From NCBI GenBank assembly GCA_000333855.2, contig CM007343.1:568059-632058 (forward strand): DNA of 64,000 nt, given 5' to 3'. Shown here piece by piece: positions 29,780-42,000 of this stretch (positions are counted from its first letter, which is position 1; each line of letters starts with the position of its first letter). This DNA comes from Endotrypanum monterogeii. Its lineage: Eukaryota > Euglenozoa > Kinetoplastea > Trypanosomatida > Trypanosomatidae. Position numbers and translations under genes: made by a program. Below the pieces are notes generated by a model that saw only the letters and a list, made by a program, of their open reading frames with translations, was not told where the DNA came from and did not search any database.

Positions 29780-30733
29780 ACTAAAGACTGACGAAGCATG
29801 CAGACTCTCCGCTGTCTCGCAGGTGTTGGTGTCTTGCTTGTTTTTTTTTTTTTACTTCCGGTATAGATGTCTGCCTGCTGAGCGTATTGTACCGGCCGCG
29901 CCTTCTTCAGCTATGTCTTGACTTCCCCGCCTCCTCCTCCTTAGAGGGAAAACCCCGACACCTGGGACGGAGGGAGCTGGAAAGATGGCGTGGAGCGTTT
30001 ATCACATATATATATATATATATATATATTTGTATAGAGGGGGGGCCTAGGAAGAGGATCCCGCTGGGGGCCCGAAGATTGCGATGTATAGTCGCCTTAT
30101 GCGTATTATTTTTGTTCCCGTTCTGATGCACATTGCTTCTCCATTATGTACATCAAGTATATATATATATATAATATGCACACCCGACCCAAGTCTCTCC
30201 TCCTCCATCATCAGTGTGTTGTCTCTATTACACATTCATGTTATCTATCCCCATTGAACGGAAATCGTTTTCGAATTTTTTTTCTCGACTTCCTTGGTTG
30301 TGCGCAGGGCTTGTCTAGAAGCCCTGGAGGGAGTTGAGTGATCGGGGGAGGGAAAGCATCGATATCCATGGCGGAGCTTCTGCGCATCGCGGCTGCATAG
30401 GCTGGGTTCCCCTGATTGGTGCCACGAAGGGGGATGTTTTTTTTTTTTTTTACGTCAAGGGCTCCGCTTTTGTGGCTATCTGTTCCCTCCCTCCCCGCTG
30501 CACCGGAAAGCTGTGGCCCCCATTACACCCACCCATCACCGGATTCATTATCGAGAGCCTCTTTCTGGGTGTGGGGGGGGGGGCACTCGTATCAGAGCCT
30601 TGGGGGCTGGTGGTGTGGACCTCTTCTCCCTCTATTTGTTGGGAGTTATTCGCTTGGTTCTTTTTTCTTGATCTTCTGGATACCTCCATTGCATCGTCAT
30701 ACCTCCCCTTTCCTTCTTTTCCCATTCCCCTCC

Positions 30734-30735
<2 letters not shown>

Positions 30736-30774
<39 letters not shown>
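30736..30774. repeat. (CA)n microsatellite
   Basis: About 18 CA units in the 5' flank of the YceI-like gene. Confidence 0.9.
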
Positions 30775-30776
<2 letters not shown>

Positions 30777-30918
30777 TACACAAGCAACTGTTTGACACAT
30801 TCTTATGCGCGTGCAGCTCCACCCACGTGGAGTCAACACGCCGCAAAAGGAGTCCTGAAAGGGGAAAGCGTGTAAGGGAAAGAGACCATATCAGTGAACC
30901 GCTCCTCGATTATCGTTC

Positions 30919-30953
30919 TCTGTATCTCCTCCTTTTTTTTTTTCTATCTCCAG
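30919..30953 (+). promoter_or_regulatory. Trans-splice acceptor for YceI-like gene
   Basis: A long T/C tract ends in TCTCCAG at 30947-30953. The first ATG downstream is 30978, 24 bases later, which supports that start. Confidence 0.65.
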
Positions 30954-30977
30954 GGTCTCCTTTTGATATTGGTGCAG

Positions 30978-31538
30978 ATGCTTGGCTGGGGGGAGAGACG
31001 CATGTCCAGCAGCAGTGAGCTGAAGGACGTGGACATGTATGTATATGTCCAGCCGGCTGGGTTGCTAGGTCGTTTTATCGGCCGTCCGCTCCGTCTCAAA
31101 GTCCAGCGGTTTTCTTTCCTCGTAACGCAACGCGATAATGCGCTTCAGCGTGTGGAGGTGGACGCGGACTCTCTACTTCCTCAATGTGAGGTGTACATGC
31201 CTTCGCGATTTGAGCGGGTGGCGTTAAGTTTTACCGAGATGGAGCGAGTGATGCGGCGGACGCGCGGCTTTTCACTGGACGCTCCCCGGTATCCCCTGAT
31301 CACCTACGACGTTGAGGCCGACACGGGTGACACGGTGAGGGGTACGCTGAAGCTGCGCGGCGAGGCTCACGTAGTGGAGTGCAGCAAAGCAGTGGAGGGA
31401 GCTGAACTCGTGGTGCGCTGTCCGGTGCGTATGAGTCAGTTCCACGTGCCACCATATGCGTTGTGGCTGGGGCTGTTCACGCAGGCTGACACAGTCGAGG
31501 TGGAGACGCACATCCCCGCAAAGGCATTGAGGCTGTAA
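30978..31538 (+). CDS. YceI-like small protein, 186 aa
   Basis: A compact protein with no clear signal peptide or membrane helix from this start. Residues about 98-110 (a hydrophobic/acidic start then ProRTyrPro-Leu-Ile-Thr style strand), a GTLKLRGEAH strand at about 122-131, and a final block from about 152 (MSQFHVPPYALWLG, then alternating hydrophobic/polar residues) follow the order and spacing of YceI family proteins. Those are lipocalin-like beta barrels, mostly bacterial, that bind polyisoprenoid-type lipids. The assignment rests on pattern memory only and no alignment was run. ATG 30978 is the first after a strong splice acceptor. A second ATG at 31002 would remove eight residues. The frame upstream of 30978 is open but has no ATG. 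Function in the cell unknown. Confidence 0.65.
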   Translation: MLGWGERRMSSSSELKDVDMYVYVQPAGLLGRFIGRPLRLKVQRFSFLVTQRDNALQRVEVDADSLLPQCEVYMPSRFERVALSFTEMERVMRRTRGFSLDAPRYPLITYDVEADTGDTVRGTLKLRGEAHVVECSKAVEGAELVVRCPVRMSQFHVPPYALWLGLFTQADTVEVETHIPAKALRL

Positions 31539-32590
31539 GCACACGAATATCAATACAAGCTTGCGTCGAAGAGGGGAAGAGGGGCTCAGATGTCCAGTAC
31601 GTGGGCAGGAGATGCGCGAGTTTCATGAAGGGATGCATGATGGCCAATGCTCAGACTTTTTCCATGGTCTCCCAGTTTTACTTTGCTATGACCCCCTCTT
31701 CCCAACACACATCGACGCCTTTCGTGTGGGTGTGTTCCGTATGCGAGGGTCGTGTAGAGGGCTGATATTCGTGACTGCGGTGTTTATGTGGGTTCGCCTT
31801 CACAAGTGACGATGAGTGCGTCATCCTTGAGCAACGGAGGTGCTTTGTGGGGAGAAAGGGTGGAGAAGGCCTACAGAGGATTAGGCGGAAGTGGTGGTTG
31901 CCGGTGATCGTGCTGCTATCAGGAAGAGCTGATACCTTGCAAAGACGTTTCCGCATTTGTCTGTTTCTTTTTCGGTGCTACACGTTTGCATACATGACCA
32001 ACATGGAGCTTCGACACAGTAGCGCATTCGTGGGGCAGCCGCGATAGGGGGGGGGGGATGCGAGGGCACACGCTGTTTGCGCGCTCCGTGTTTCACTTTA
32101 TCTTCAAAGAGGTTGACATTCCGGCATGCATTCATGGCGTTTATGAAATTTGCACGTTTTCTTCCTTATTTCATTTGCTCTGCTCCGATCGGTCTCTCGG
32201 TGTGTCTCAGTTGTCCCTCTCCTCCTCCCCCTCCCCCTCCTCCTTCCGCTTTGTGTGTATGCCTGTCCCCTGTATGGGTGGTGAACTCACTCACTCTTTT
32301 TTTTTTCTCCACCGCATTATTCCTTTTTGGACAAGAGGTGTGAAGTTGTCCATGACACTCCTTTTTTTTTTTCTCTCCCTCCTCTCCTTTGCAGCTTTTC
32401 TTCCGTTTTCCACGAAGAGGGCCGATTATGTCTAACTTCTGGCGACATTTGCCTGTAGGGGAGGGGGAGGAGGGGGTGGCGGCGGCTTCACAATTTCTCA
32501 TGTAGTGCATCTCGATCAACTCAGGTGTTGCTGCCTCCCCTCTCTCCTCTCCCTGAAGCCCACCCGCGAATATTTATCCACACCCAAGTA

Positions 32591-32631
<41 letters not shown>

Positions 32632-33045
32632 TGAGGGGGCGGGGGGGGGGGGGAGGGAAGAGGGAGGCAATCTTCAACGTGGACTGTGCGCGACTCGACT
32701 GTATTTCAACACCACCGAACGGGACAAAAATATGGGGGTCTACTGTTGACGCTTCATCTTTCCTACTTTTTTTCACCTACTGTATCGCCTACAAACTCGT
32801 TTTTCTGCTTCTTTGCGGCATCTACACTACTTTTATCAGGGAAGGATGGTTAACAGCGCCGTGAAGTCCTCACGTTCTACCCTCTTCACCTCCTCCACAC
32901 ACCTACATACAGGCGTAGACACCAACTTTTTCTGTCTCGAGTTACTGAACGTCTTTTCTCCTTGTGCTGAGCATGCGTGCTTCGCGTTCCACGCGTTTGA
33001 AGCGGAGACCGTGTCATTTCCATTTCGCGATCCAAGGCAGGTCTC
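31539..33045. other. Intergenic, 1.5 kb
   Basis: No supported gene. It contains (TG)n at 32597-32628 followed almost directly by a G-rich run at about 32635-32668, and several T/C tracts. An AG at 32838-32839 follows a good T/C tract but would place a 71-codon upstream frame (32846-33061) across the Rev3 start. An AG at 33039-33040 lies five bases before that start. Confidence 0.65.
32597..32668 (+). repeat. (TG)n followed by G-rich run
   Basis: About 15 TG units (32597-32628), a short TATTGA spacer, then a region of about 30 bases with at least four G-runs of three or more, the longest over ten G. The transcribed RNA would carry the G-runs. Confidence 0.85.
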
Positions 33046-36000
33046 ATGTACATGCAGGTAGTCTCCATCGAGCATTCGCTGGAGAGACCGCGGGCGGAGC
33101 TTGGTGATGTGGTGCTGTCGCCGATATTGCATCGGGTATCAGCGCGTTGTCCAGTACTTCACCTCTTCGGATACGTCTCCATCCCTTTGGCGCACGCTTC
33201 TGCAGAACCCGCTACTGCAGAAGTGGCCGCATCTGTTGAGTCCCGCCACGTGAATTTCAGCTCTCCGGAGGGTCAGCTCGGCGGCGAGCCGGGCACCAAG
33301 GTTTTCCTTAATGCAGATGCTTGTACTCGTGGAGATGGAAGGAGGAATGCTCAATGTGGTGACAGTGTTGCTCCACTCGCGAGCAGGATCGGCAGCACCT
33401 GCGGGATAGTGAGGCAAAACGTCGCTTCTCCTTCGCCAAGAAAGTCGATGCATGCTTTAGGCCACGAAGGGCACTACAGCATCACCAGTACTGCTGAGGC
33501 CACCGCGCAACCCGGTGACTCGGCCTCATCATCATTTTTGTTTTCTCGTACCTCTCACGCGGACCATCTTGCCGCTGGGGGCGAGGGGCCCCCATCAACC
33601 ATCACAAGGAGAACCACTCGAAGCTCAACTGCTTGGCGTGGTAGCTACACTCAACGCCGTGCCTGTCTTCATGTGCATGGTGTGTACCCATCGCTTCTGC
33701 TCCCACAGTACGACCGAAACGTTTCTGCTGATCAACTGGCGGCGCAGCTGGAGACTGTGGTACTGCGTGTTCTCGCGCGGCAGGGGACAGTTGTGCCGAG
33801 CCAACAAGTGGTACATGATGCTCGCCTTGTCCGTCGCATCAACGTGTACGGCTACCATCCCCGTGCCCACATCTTCTACGAGGTGGAGCTCATCGACCCC
33901 GAGTTACTGACGAGGGTGGCAGATATTTTACAGAACTCTTCGGAGGTGGGCGGCCGGCGGTGGCAGCTGTACAATGCGCATTATGGATATCACACACAGT
34001 TCATGGTTCGATGGCGTGTGCAAGGCGTGGCACCCTTTATTCTGCCCACTAGACAGTGTCACCTACGCCTACCGACAGTTGCCGAACTCTCAGAGGGCAG
34101 AGATGTTCTCTCAGCATCGCTTGCGTCTCTGGGTGACGCGCAGGCGTCTTGTCATGCCTCCCGCGGGGGCGACGATATCGTAGGACGCGAGCTCAAAAAT
34201 GAGGAGGGGGATGGCAAGCAGTCAGTCTTCATGCCGGCGATGCACTCTCAGTGGCGCTTCACACGACGCTGGAGACCGGATGAGTTAGGTCGCTTCACCA
34301 CGGCGGAGGTAGAGCTAGACGTTTCTGGTGACGACCTTCTTCGCCAGATTGTCGCAACCGCGAAAGGAGAGGCCAGCGATGCAGAAGCTCGGATACGGGG
34401 AACACGATCAATCGTGGAGGCTGCCGACAATCTGAGCCACACACGCCGCTCTATACGGATTTACTTCAAAGAATGCGGAGTAGCCGATGCCCTGCGTGTG
34501 GCAGACACCATTACGATGGAGTGTCAGCAGAGGGCGCGTGAACATCTATCTGTGGCCTTTCCTCGCGAGCCATGTTCACCCCCAACTTACACCACAGAGA
34601 ATAAAATCGTTTCGGAATGGGAGGAGAAGCAGCTACACCAGCAGAGACGCTACGGCTGCGTTATGCAGATCCAGCGCAGTGATCCAACAGTGCGGTGGCT
34701 GCAACACCGCATGCTGGCCTACATGTTGGTGCGGTTGGAAGCGGACTCCGTAGTTGCTGCCTCGCATGCTGCTTTGGCGACGGGAGACGGTGGCGAAGCG
34801 TCTCCCTCGAAATATCTCACGAAAGCTGGTGGTGCGTCGAGCTCAGCGTTGCCAGTCGCGCCTAACGGCTCCTTCCTTGGGAGTGCAGCGCAGTTCCCAG
34901 AGCAGCACGCCATTCGCCAGAGATTGATTGCTGAGTACCGTAAGCCCGGTTACAGCACTGGAACGGTGAGTGGGCGTGGTCGTCATCACGGGGACACAGG
35001 CACGAGGGCTCCTCGTGTGCACAAAGATGGATGTGCTGTCATTTCTCCCGTGCTAGCGCGCGTCCCCGAGCTGGGGGTACCGCTCACAGGAGTTGATCCA
35101 CTGTACGTTGGCTGTAGTTCGGAGAGTGTGCAGCTGTCTTCACCACAGGGACAGACTCCTCTACCGCAGCTACATTTGGTGGCAGCCATGGAGAGCACTG
35201 TGCACCAGACGATCCCTTCATCCTCTCAAGTGACTTCCTTGGGGAGGTTATCTCCTACAATCCACGCTGATGCGGTGGCTGCACCAACGCAGGACTTATT
35301 CGCGGCATTAGCTCACCGAAGCACCCTCTTGCTCTCATCCGAAGTGAACCCACGCGCGCTCTCCGTCGCAGAGGCTGATACGCCAGCAACGCGACGCACC
35401 TCCGTGGGCGGCCAGGAGTTGGATGAGAAGCACTATGGGGACCTTCAGGGGGAGTGTGAAACCAAAGCCGATTTGGTGGGTGGCACTGCTCCAACCTCAG
35501 CGGCTGCAGCGCTGGCTGTGCCGACAGCAACAACACGGTCGCGTCGGGAATCATCTTTCTCCTGGTCCTCATGTTTGTCTGCGCCGTCTTCCTCTTCCTC
35601 TTCCCCTTCCCCTTCCCCTTCCCCTTCCCCTTCCCCTTCCCCTTCCTTCACTGCCATCCCTTCCCATGCTCAGGCCTCTCCACATCATGGAACTGACTGC
35701 CGTGACGCTGACGAAAGCGGTGACGGACCTTGCCTTCATTTCGTTGTGCCCCAGGCTCGTGAAGGGGTTCAGGAGAAGCGGTGTCGCGCTCCATCTGCTT
35801 CTGCAGCAGTCATGCGCACCGAGACGACACAGCTTCTGACGCGGCCGTCTTTCTCAGGCTCTGGTAGAGGGCGTATTGCAGGGAAGGATGAGTCATCCTT
35901 CAATGCTTTGAGCGACGCCGAGGCGGAGGCAACACGACCATCTGCTGCTTTTTCTCAAGAGGAAGGATCGCTTCTCCCTCTAGAGAGTAGCGATGGCGAC

Positions 36001-39000
36001 GCAGCGCCTGATGAGCTGGCGGGTGCGGAGGTCGACTGTACACCCGAAAGCGGGCGACGTTGCGCTAGCAGTTTATCAGCTGCTTGCCCGATCAGTGGGC
36101 TCTCCATTACCCGTCCCTCCTTTGCTTCGCCATGTGGCTTCGCGGAGGGGGACTGTGTGGCGTTTGTTAGGGTTCGGGCTGTTTCTTCTGGACATCTCGG
36201 CGAGGTTTTGGCTGTGGCTCGGATCGCAGCGTTTTTGTCCGGGGAGGTAGAGCTGCAGTGGCTTCTGCGATTGAGCGAGACGCACTTGGCTGCTGACGAG
36301 CGTGCGTTGGTGCGCCGTGGGTCATGGCTGCGGGCGCGGCTGCCGTCCGTTGAGCGAGTGACCAACACGGTGAACTCGACAACACATTGCCATATTCACA
36401 CCGCGGGGGACGCACTTGATGCGCATCTTGGGGAAATGCTGCTGGGCAATGTTGTTGATCGCGTACTTATTTCGACTCTAGAGGTGGGCATGCACACGGC
36501 AATGATGTATGCGGCGGAGCTTTCAACGCTTCAGCACCTTTCCACGGAGATGGACGCTGTGCCAACGTCGCCCGCAGTGGACATAAGTGGGATAGGTCTG
36601 GCCGCACATGAGACACAACACACTGTGAGCAGTGGCTCGCGGCAGTCCGGGTGCCGTGGTCTTCGAGATGAGGCGGTTCGTGAGGTGCAGGTGTGGAGAG
36701 TGCACTGCTTTAGGGATGCAGTGGCGTATTGGAACGGTGCAAGACCAGCCGATGAACCGCGCTGGTTGCCCACCGGACACTCCCGCTCCAACCATCTCCC
36801 CACACTTAGGGTTCTTTGCCGCTACTCGTATAACGTGGAGGCTCTGCTGCTGACTGACATATCTCCAGGTGCCTTCACTCAGTGTGTGCGTGTGCCCCCG
36901 GTAGAAGACGGCTCAGAGCCTCCTTCCCGACATTGTTTGCTCCGTTGTCAGAAAAAGATGGGAACCGGAAAAAGGGCTGCCGAAGCTACCATGGCGTGCC
37001 CCCCATCGCAAGGACGCACCTCATCGTGTCGTGTCCTCTATTCTCAGCCCCAGCCCCTGCCTCCTTTGGGCAATTCTCCCTTGCATTCGAGGAGATCGGC
37101 GGCAGCCCACCAATCCGCCTTGGTGCCCTCGTTTCGACCCTCGGCTTCATTGGGGAAGTCCAACACGCTGCCGGAGAACGAGTTGAGCGATGAGGGAGGT
37201 GAGGATAGGCTTCTGTTTTCTAGCGACTCCATTTCCATCGGTAGCAGCTCGTGGGAGAGCAGGGGCCCCTCCCAGCGGCGAGACGACGCAACGATGGCGT
37301 CCGTCAAGCGTTCGTCTTCACAGAATCCTGCGACGAGACTACATTGTACAGCACTCGAGGGCCCTCCCGGGGGTCGTGATGTGCCTCTCTTATCGTCAGA
37401 GGCGGGGGAAAGGCCACCGTATACAGCCGACTCACTTCAGCAACCCGTTGTGCGCTCGTTCTGCCGCGTTGTGTTGGCGCGGATGCCGCCAGCAGACGTT
37501 TATATTGGCGGTATTCGGGTTCCTCGTAGTGTGAAAGTATTTGATCGCATCGAGGCATACACGCTCATGTCACAAGGGCAGACCCGACCGCACCAGCATG
37601 TCGCCAGTTATACAGCTCATGGCAACGACGTTTCGACGATAGACGCTGCTGCTGCTGCTGCGAGCGAGGCGCTGAACGCTCGTCGGCCATCGCATTTCGT
37701 CAGTGTGACTGGCGGCATAGACTGCGACGGTGAAGAGGACCAGTCAGTGGATGCTACGGTGGGAAATGAATCGTGCACCGATGCTTCACGCATCAAGGTT
37801 ACTGCAGCAGGCGCATGGGGGCAAGAGGTAGAGGGGGTCGGAGTCACGTCACTAGATTCGTATAGCGAAGATAGGGAGTCTGCCGTGCCGCTGACATCGT
37901 TCACCGTCTCCTCCTCTGCGTGCTCACAGTCCTCTTCACTGTCAGTGAGCGCGGTTCGCGAGGTGACGGCTTCGCAGCGTGCATTCCTGGAGCTTCTCAA
38001 ACCGGAGAGGAACCTTCTTGCGGGGAATGTGCACCCAGTGTTGCTGCAGCTTCAGGGTCAGCTGGGGTGTATTGCGGATGGGATGCCACGCAGTTTTCTA
38101 GTGTCTGCAACGGGACGCGATGGTGTGCTTCGCTCAGGAGGGGTCAGCGGTGAGTTGCGAGTGTACGTGTCCGCTGTTGCGTGGCCGTGGTACGCATCAC
38201 CAGGGGCGCTTTGCAATGATGGAGCGCTGGTGCCTCATAGATATGAGAGACTGCCGTCGCATTCCACGGCTTCAGCTCACTTCGCGGGGGTGCCACATGG
38301 GGCGAACTCCGCCTCCACTGCCGCGTTCGCGGGGTCCACAGTCCGTGACGCTGAGCACCATCCCCAGGTGAAGATTAAGAGTCACAGGTCTGCCGGCCGA
38401 GTATCCGGGCTCTCTCTCTGCAGCACGGAGCATCCGCACCTCCACTTGCAGTGCACCCTGCGCGTGCTCTACATCGAGGTTCTTCTCGATCGCCGTCCCG
38501 GGGAGGTGCTTGCGTCGTCGAGTAGGCTGCTCGCGGTGGGGCTGGGACAGGCTACTAGTGATGCCAAAAGCGGTATTGCCATTCGTTTGTTTTGCCTGGC
38601 TGCGGCAGATAAGAGCTCCGATGCTTGCGCAGGGCCGTGCTCAACCGCCGGGTCTTGTGCTCTGGGGTCCCCCCCGCTCGCTGATGGAGGTGCGCCGCCC
38701 CTCGCTGGACTCACCGAGGCAGTGCAAGTGCTTTCTGTCCCAGACGAGGCGGCCCTCCTTTCTCGCATCCGGGACGAGATTTTAGCATACGACCCCGACG
38801 TACTCATTTCCTGGGATGGGGTAAAGTACGGACTTGGGTACTTGGCGCTGCGCTACTGGTCAGTGCTTCAGCGCGACCTGGCCTTGGACTTGTCTCGTGT
38901 ATTGCAACATCATGGTCCTCAGCGGCCCTGTTCGAATATCATTTCGGGCTCTCGAGCCGCCCCACTCGACGCCAGTGGGGATCCTGGGGGCAAAACTGAT

Positions 39001-42000
39001 GTGGCCGCCTGCTGTTCCTCCTCCGTGCCGCAGGATAGGTCGGCAGAGACTCTAGGCGCTCAAGCACAAGTCAGCGGGCATTCCAGGGCAGGGTGTCTCT
39101 CGCCACCACCTGCTTCCCGTGCAGTCCTTTCAGTCACCGCTGGCCACAAGGACTGCAGGACTGCAGCTGCTCGAGTGGGCGTACACGGCGTGGCTGCCAC
39201 GGCCGCTCGACCCCCACCTCCCTCTACCACGAGTCTCTGCGCGTCCTCTGCCGCCCTGATTGTCGATGCTGATCAGGACGACGACGACAGCGACGAGAAA
39301 GAGGACACTGAGGCTAGCGAGTGCTCCAAGGGTGATCGGCGCTGTGGCTCTCGCGCCACTTCGACTCGACAGGAATCGCAACATGTACCAGACGGCGTCA
39401 CCCCTTTGGCTCACAGAGGCCTGCGGTGGAGTAGGCGACCCCCAAAGTCGCCGACGGTGCCATCTCAGTACACAAAACAGTTTGGCGCCAACGTCCGTGT
39501 CGCGGGGCGCGTCTGCACGAGCCTCGGGAAAGACATTCGGAAGGACCTCAAGATGCCGAGCTACTCCCTTCCCATGGTGCACGTAGAGCTGCTGGGGCAA
39601 CCGCTGCCATACTTCACAGACAGTTATCTCACTGAGCTTTTTCTTAGCTCTCGGTGCCCCGATGCGCCAAGTGGCGGTGAGCGACACACCGCGCTGCGCT
39701 ACCTCGCCTCCCGCGTTGCTGCACCACACCGAATCGCATGCAAGCTACGCTGGTTCACAAAGCTTTTGGAGTTCTCGCAGATGTACGGCATCCTGACCCA
39801 TGATGTCCTCACCCGTGGCAGTCAGTTCCGTGTAGAGGCAACCCTTCTTCGGCTTGCCGAGCCCCTTGGATACGCCATGTTGTCGCCGTCGCTCAGCCAG
39901 GTGCATCGCCAGCCACGCATCGAGTGCATCCCCTTGGTGATGCAGCCCAAAGTAGACCTCTACCGCCATGATCCTGTTGTGGTATTGGACTTCCGTAGTC
40001 TGTACCCGAGCATCATCATCGCCTACAACCTGTGCTATTCCACGTGTCTTGGTGTGGTGCAGCCACATGCACGCGGGCGGCTCGGGGTGCTTCCACGGTT
40101 CAAGCAAAGCGACGCCACCTTGGTTGAGCTTCTCCCCGACGACGGCGTCCAGCACAGCGGCGTCGTCTTCACCCCCAATGGTGCCATGTTTGTCCCACCC
40201 AGCACACGGGTTGGATTGCTACCGCAGATGATGCAGGCCGTGTTGGACGCGCGATTTGAGGTGCAGGCGGCGCTGAAGCACATCGCTGTGCCGTCAGAGG
40301 ATATCTTAATGGTGCAGCGTCTTGAGGAACAGCAGCTGGCGTTGAAGATGCTTGCGAATGTGACGTACGGGTATACAGCCGCGTCGTACACGGGTCGCAT
40401 GCCCTGCGTCGACCTTGCCGAGGCGATTGTGTCCCTGGGTCGGCAGACGTTGGAGCGCGCTGTTGCTCTCATCCACAGCACCCCAGCGTGGCGAGCTGAG
40501 GTGGTCTATGGTGACACAGATAGTTTATTTGTGCGACTCGCCGGCCGCACAAAGGCTGAGGCTTTTCGCATTGGCCAGGAGATGGCTGATGCGGTTACTC
40601 ATTCAAACCCGGTGCCGATGCGACTGCAGCTCGAGAAGGTGCTTCTGCCGTGCTTGTTGCTCACGAAGAAGCGGTACGCGGGTTACATGTGGTGCACCCC
40701 AACGCAAGCAACTCCAATGTTCTTGGCGAAAGGTATTGAGGTGGTGCGCCGCGACCAGTGCCCCGCCACCGCGCAGCTCGCGTGTCAGCTCTTGCGGCAA
40801 ATGTTCGATGGCGCTGGGGTGGCGGCGCTGAAACAGCATTACTTGACAGCGGTGGAGCGCCTTCAGACTGGGACGGTGAACCCAATCCAGTGCATCTTCC
40901 GTCGTGCGGTGAAGCTGGACCGGTATAGGAACTCGGACGACGCGCACCTGCCACTGGCCGCCCGCTCAGCTCTCCAGCAGATGGAGAAAGACGCCATGCA
41001 AACGCCTTACTGGGGGGAGAGACTGCCGTACGTGGTGGTGCAGTCCACCGCCTCACTCAAAAAAATTTCGAGTCGGGTGCTCCACCCGGAGTGCCTTCTC
41101 TACGTGGACGATACCACTCACAGCTTGGACGCCACCTACTACATTGTACGCCACATCAACAGCACACTGGATCGCATGTTTTACGTTATCGGCATCAGCT
41201 TTTCCCGCTGGTATCAGACAATGCCTCGACGCCGTTCCGCATATGCTTCTCTCATCAAACGAACCGCTTTCATGGAAGCGCAACAGCGACAGGGCGTGAG
41301 GCCCATGGACGCAGGAGGTGCTGCGCCATCGTCTTGCCTTTTGGATGTCGCGAACACCGTTCTCAGCCCACAAAGCCGGGGGGTGCGATTGGGAAAGCTC
41401 ACTACCTTAATGAGAGGACTCCTTCACCACAGCAGCGTGTTAGGACTGCTGTCTGCTTTCTCCCGCGGCGATGCTTCCGCGCCGACAATGACGATGACGA
41501 CGGCTATTGCACCGGAGGAAATCAGCGACGGAGATGATGAGGAGAATAAGGCGATGAAGCCATCAGAGGCGGAGGATCTGGATCGCCCGTCAAAACAAGA
41601 GGTGTTTGACGTTGAGCAGTTGGTAACGCAGCGCAGCCATCACGCGTCGTCATTCTTGCGAGAATCAGTATCGCCATCCCCTGACAACCTTCTTCGACGC
41701 GGTCAGGTTGTCTCCCGATCTGGGCGGCAGAAGCGCTGGCGCACTGTCACCATTGACAGTTTTTACCCACGCACGCTCTGTGTGGTGTGCGAGGAGGAGA
41801 CTGTCGGTTTGGATGACCTTTCCCGACATGGGGCTGTCTTTATGCAAGTTGGAGTCTCTGGATTCGAGGCAGCAGCGGGCGCATCTTCTCTCTCTTCTTC
41901 AGCGACTTCATGCGCCTCCACTGCGTCGAAGGCCTGCACCTCTCAGCCTTTTCTTCTGCCGCCTGTTTGCACGCGATGCTGGAGCGACCCGCTGTTGTTG

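Larger units (their letters stand above)
29048..30977. other. Intergenic, 1.9 kb, contains assembly gap
   Basis: No supported gene. (TA)n at 29074-29104 follows the dynein stop. A (CA)n tract lies at 29446-29481, then degraded-looking sequence, 20 N, more degraded sequence, and a second (CA)n tract at 29742-29777 with the same flanks. Further on are (TA)n at 30006-30030 and 30159-30173 and (CA)n at 30736-30774. A T/C tract ends at AG 30952-30953, the likely acceptor for the next gene. Confidence 0.75.

Noticed and set aside
32846..33061. 71-codon frame overlapping the Rev3 start
   Set aside because: Conserved Rev3 sequence begins right at 33046 in another frame. The small frame is probably excluded by a splice acceptor at 33040.
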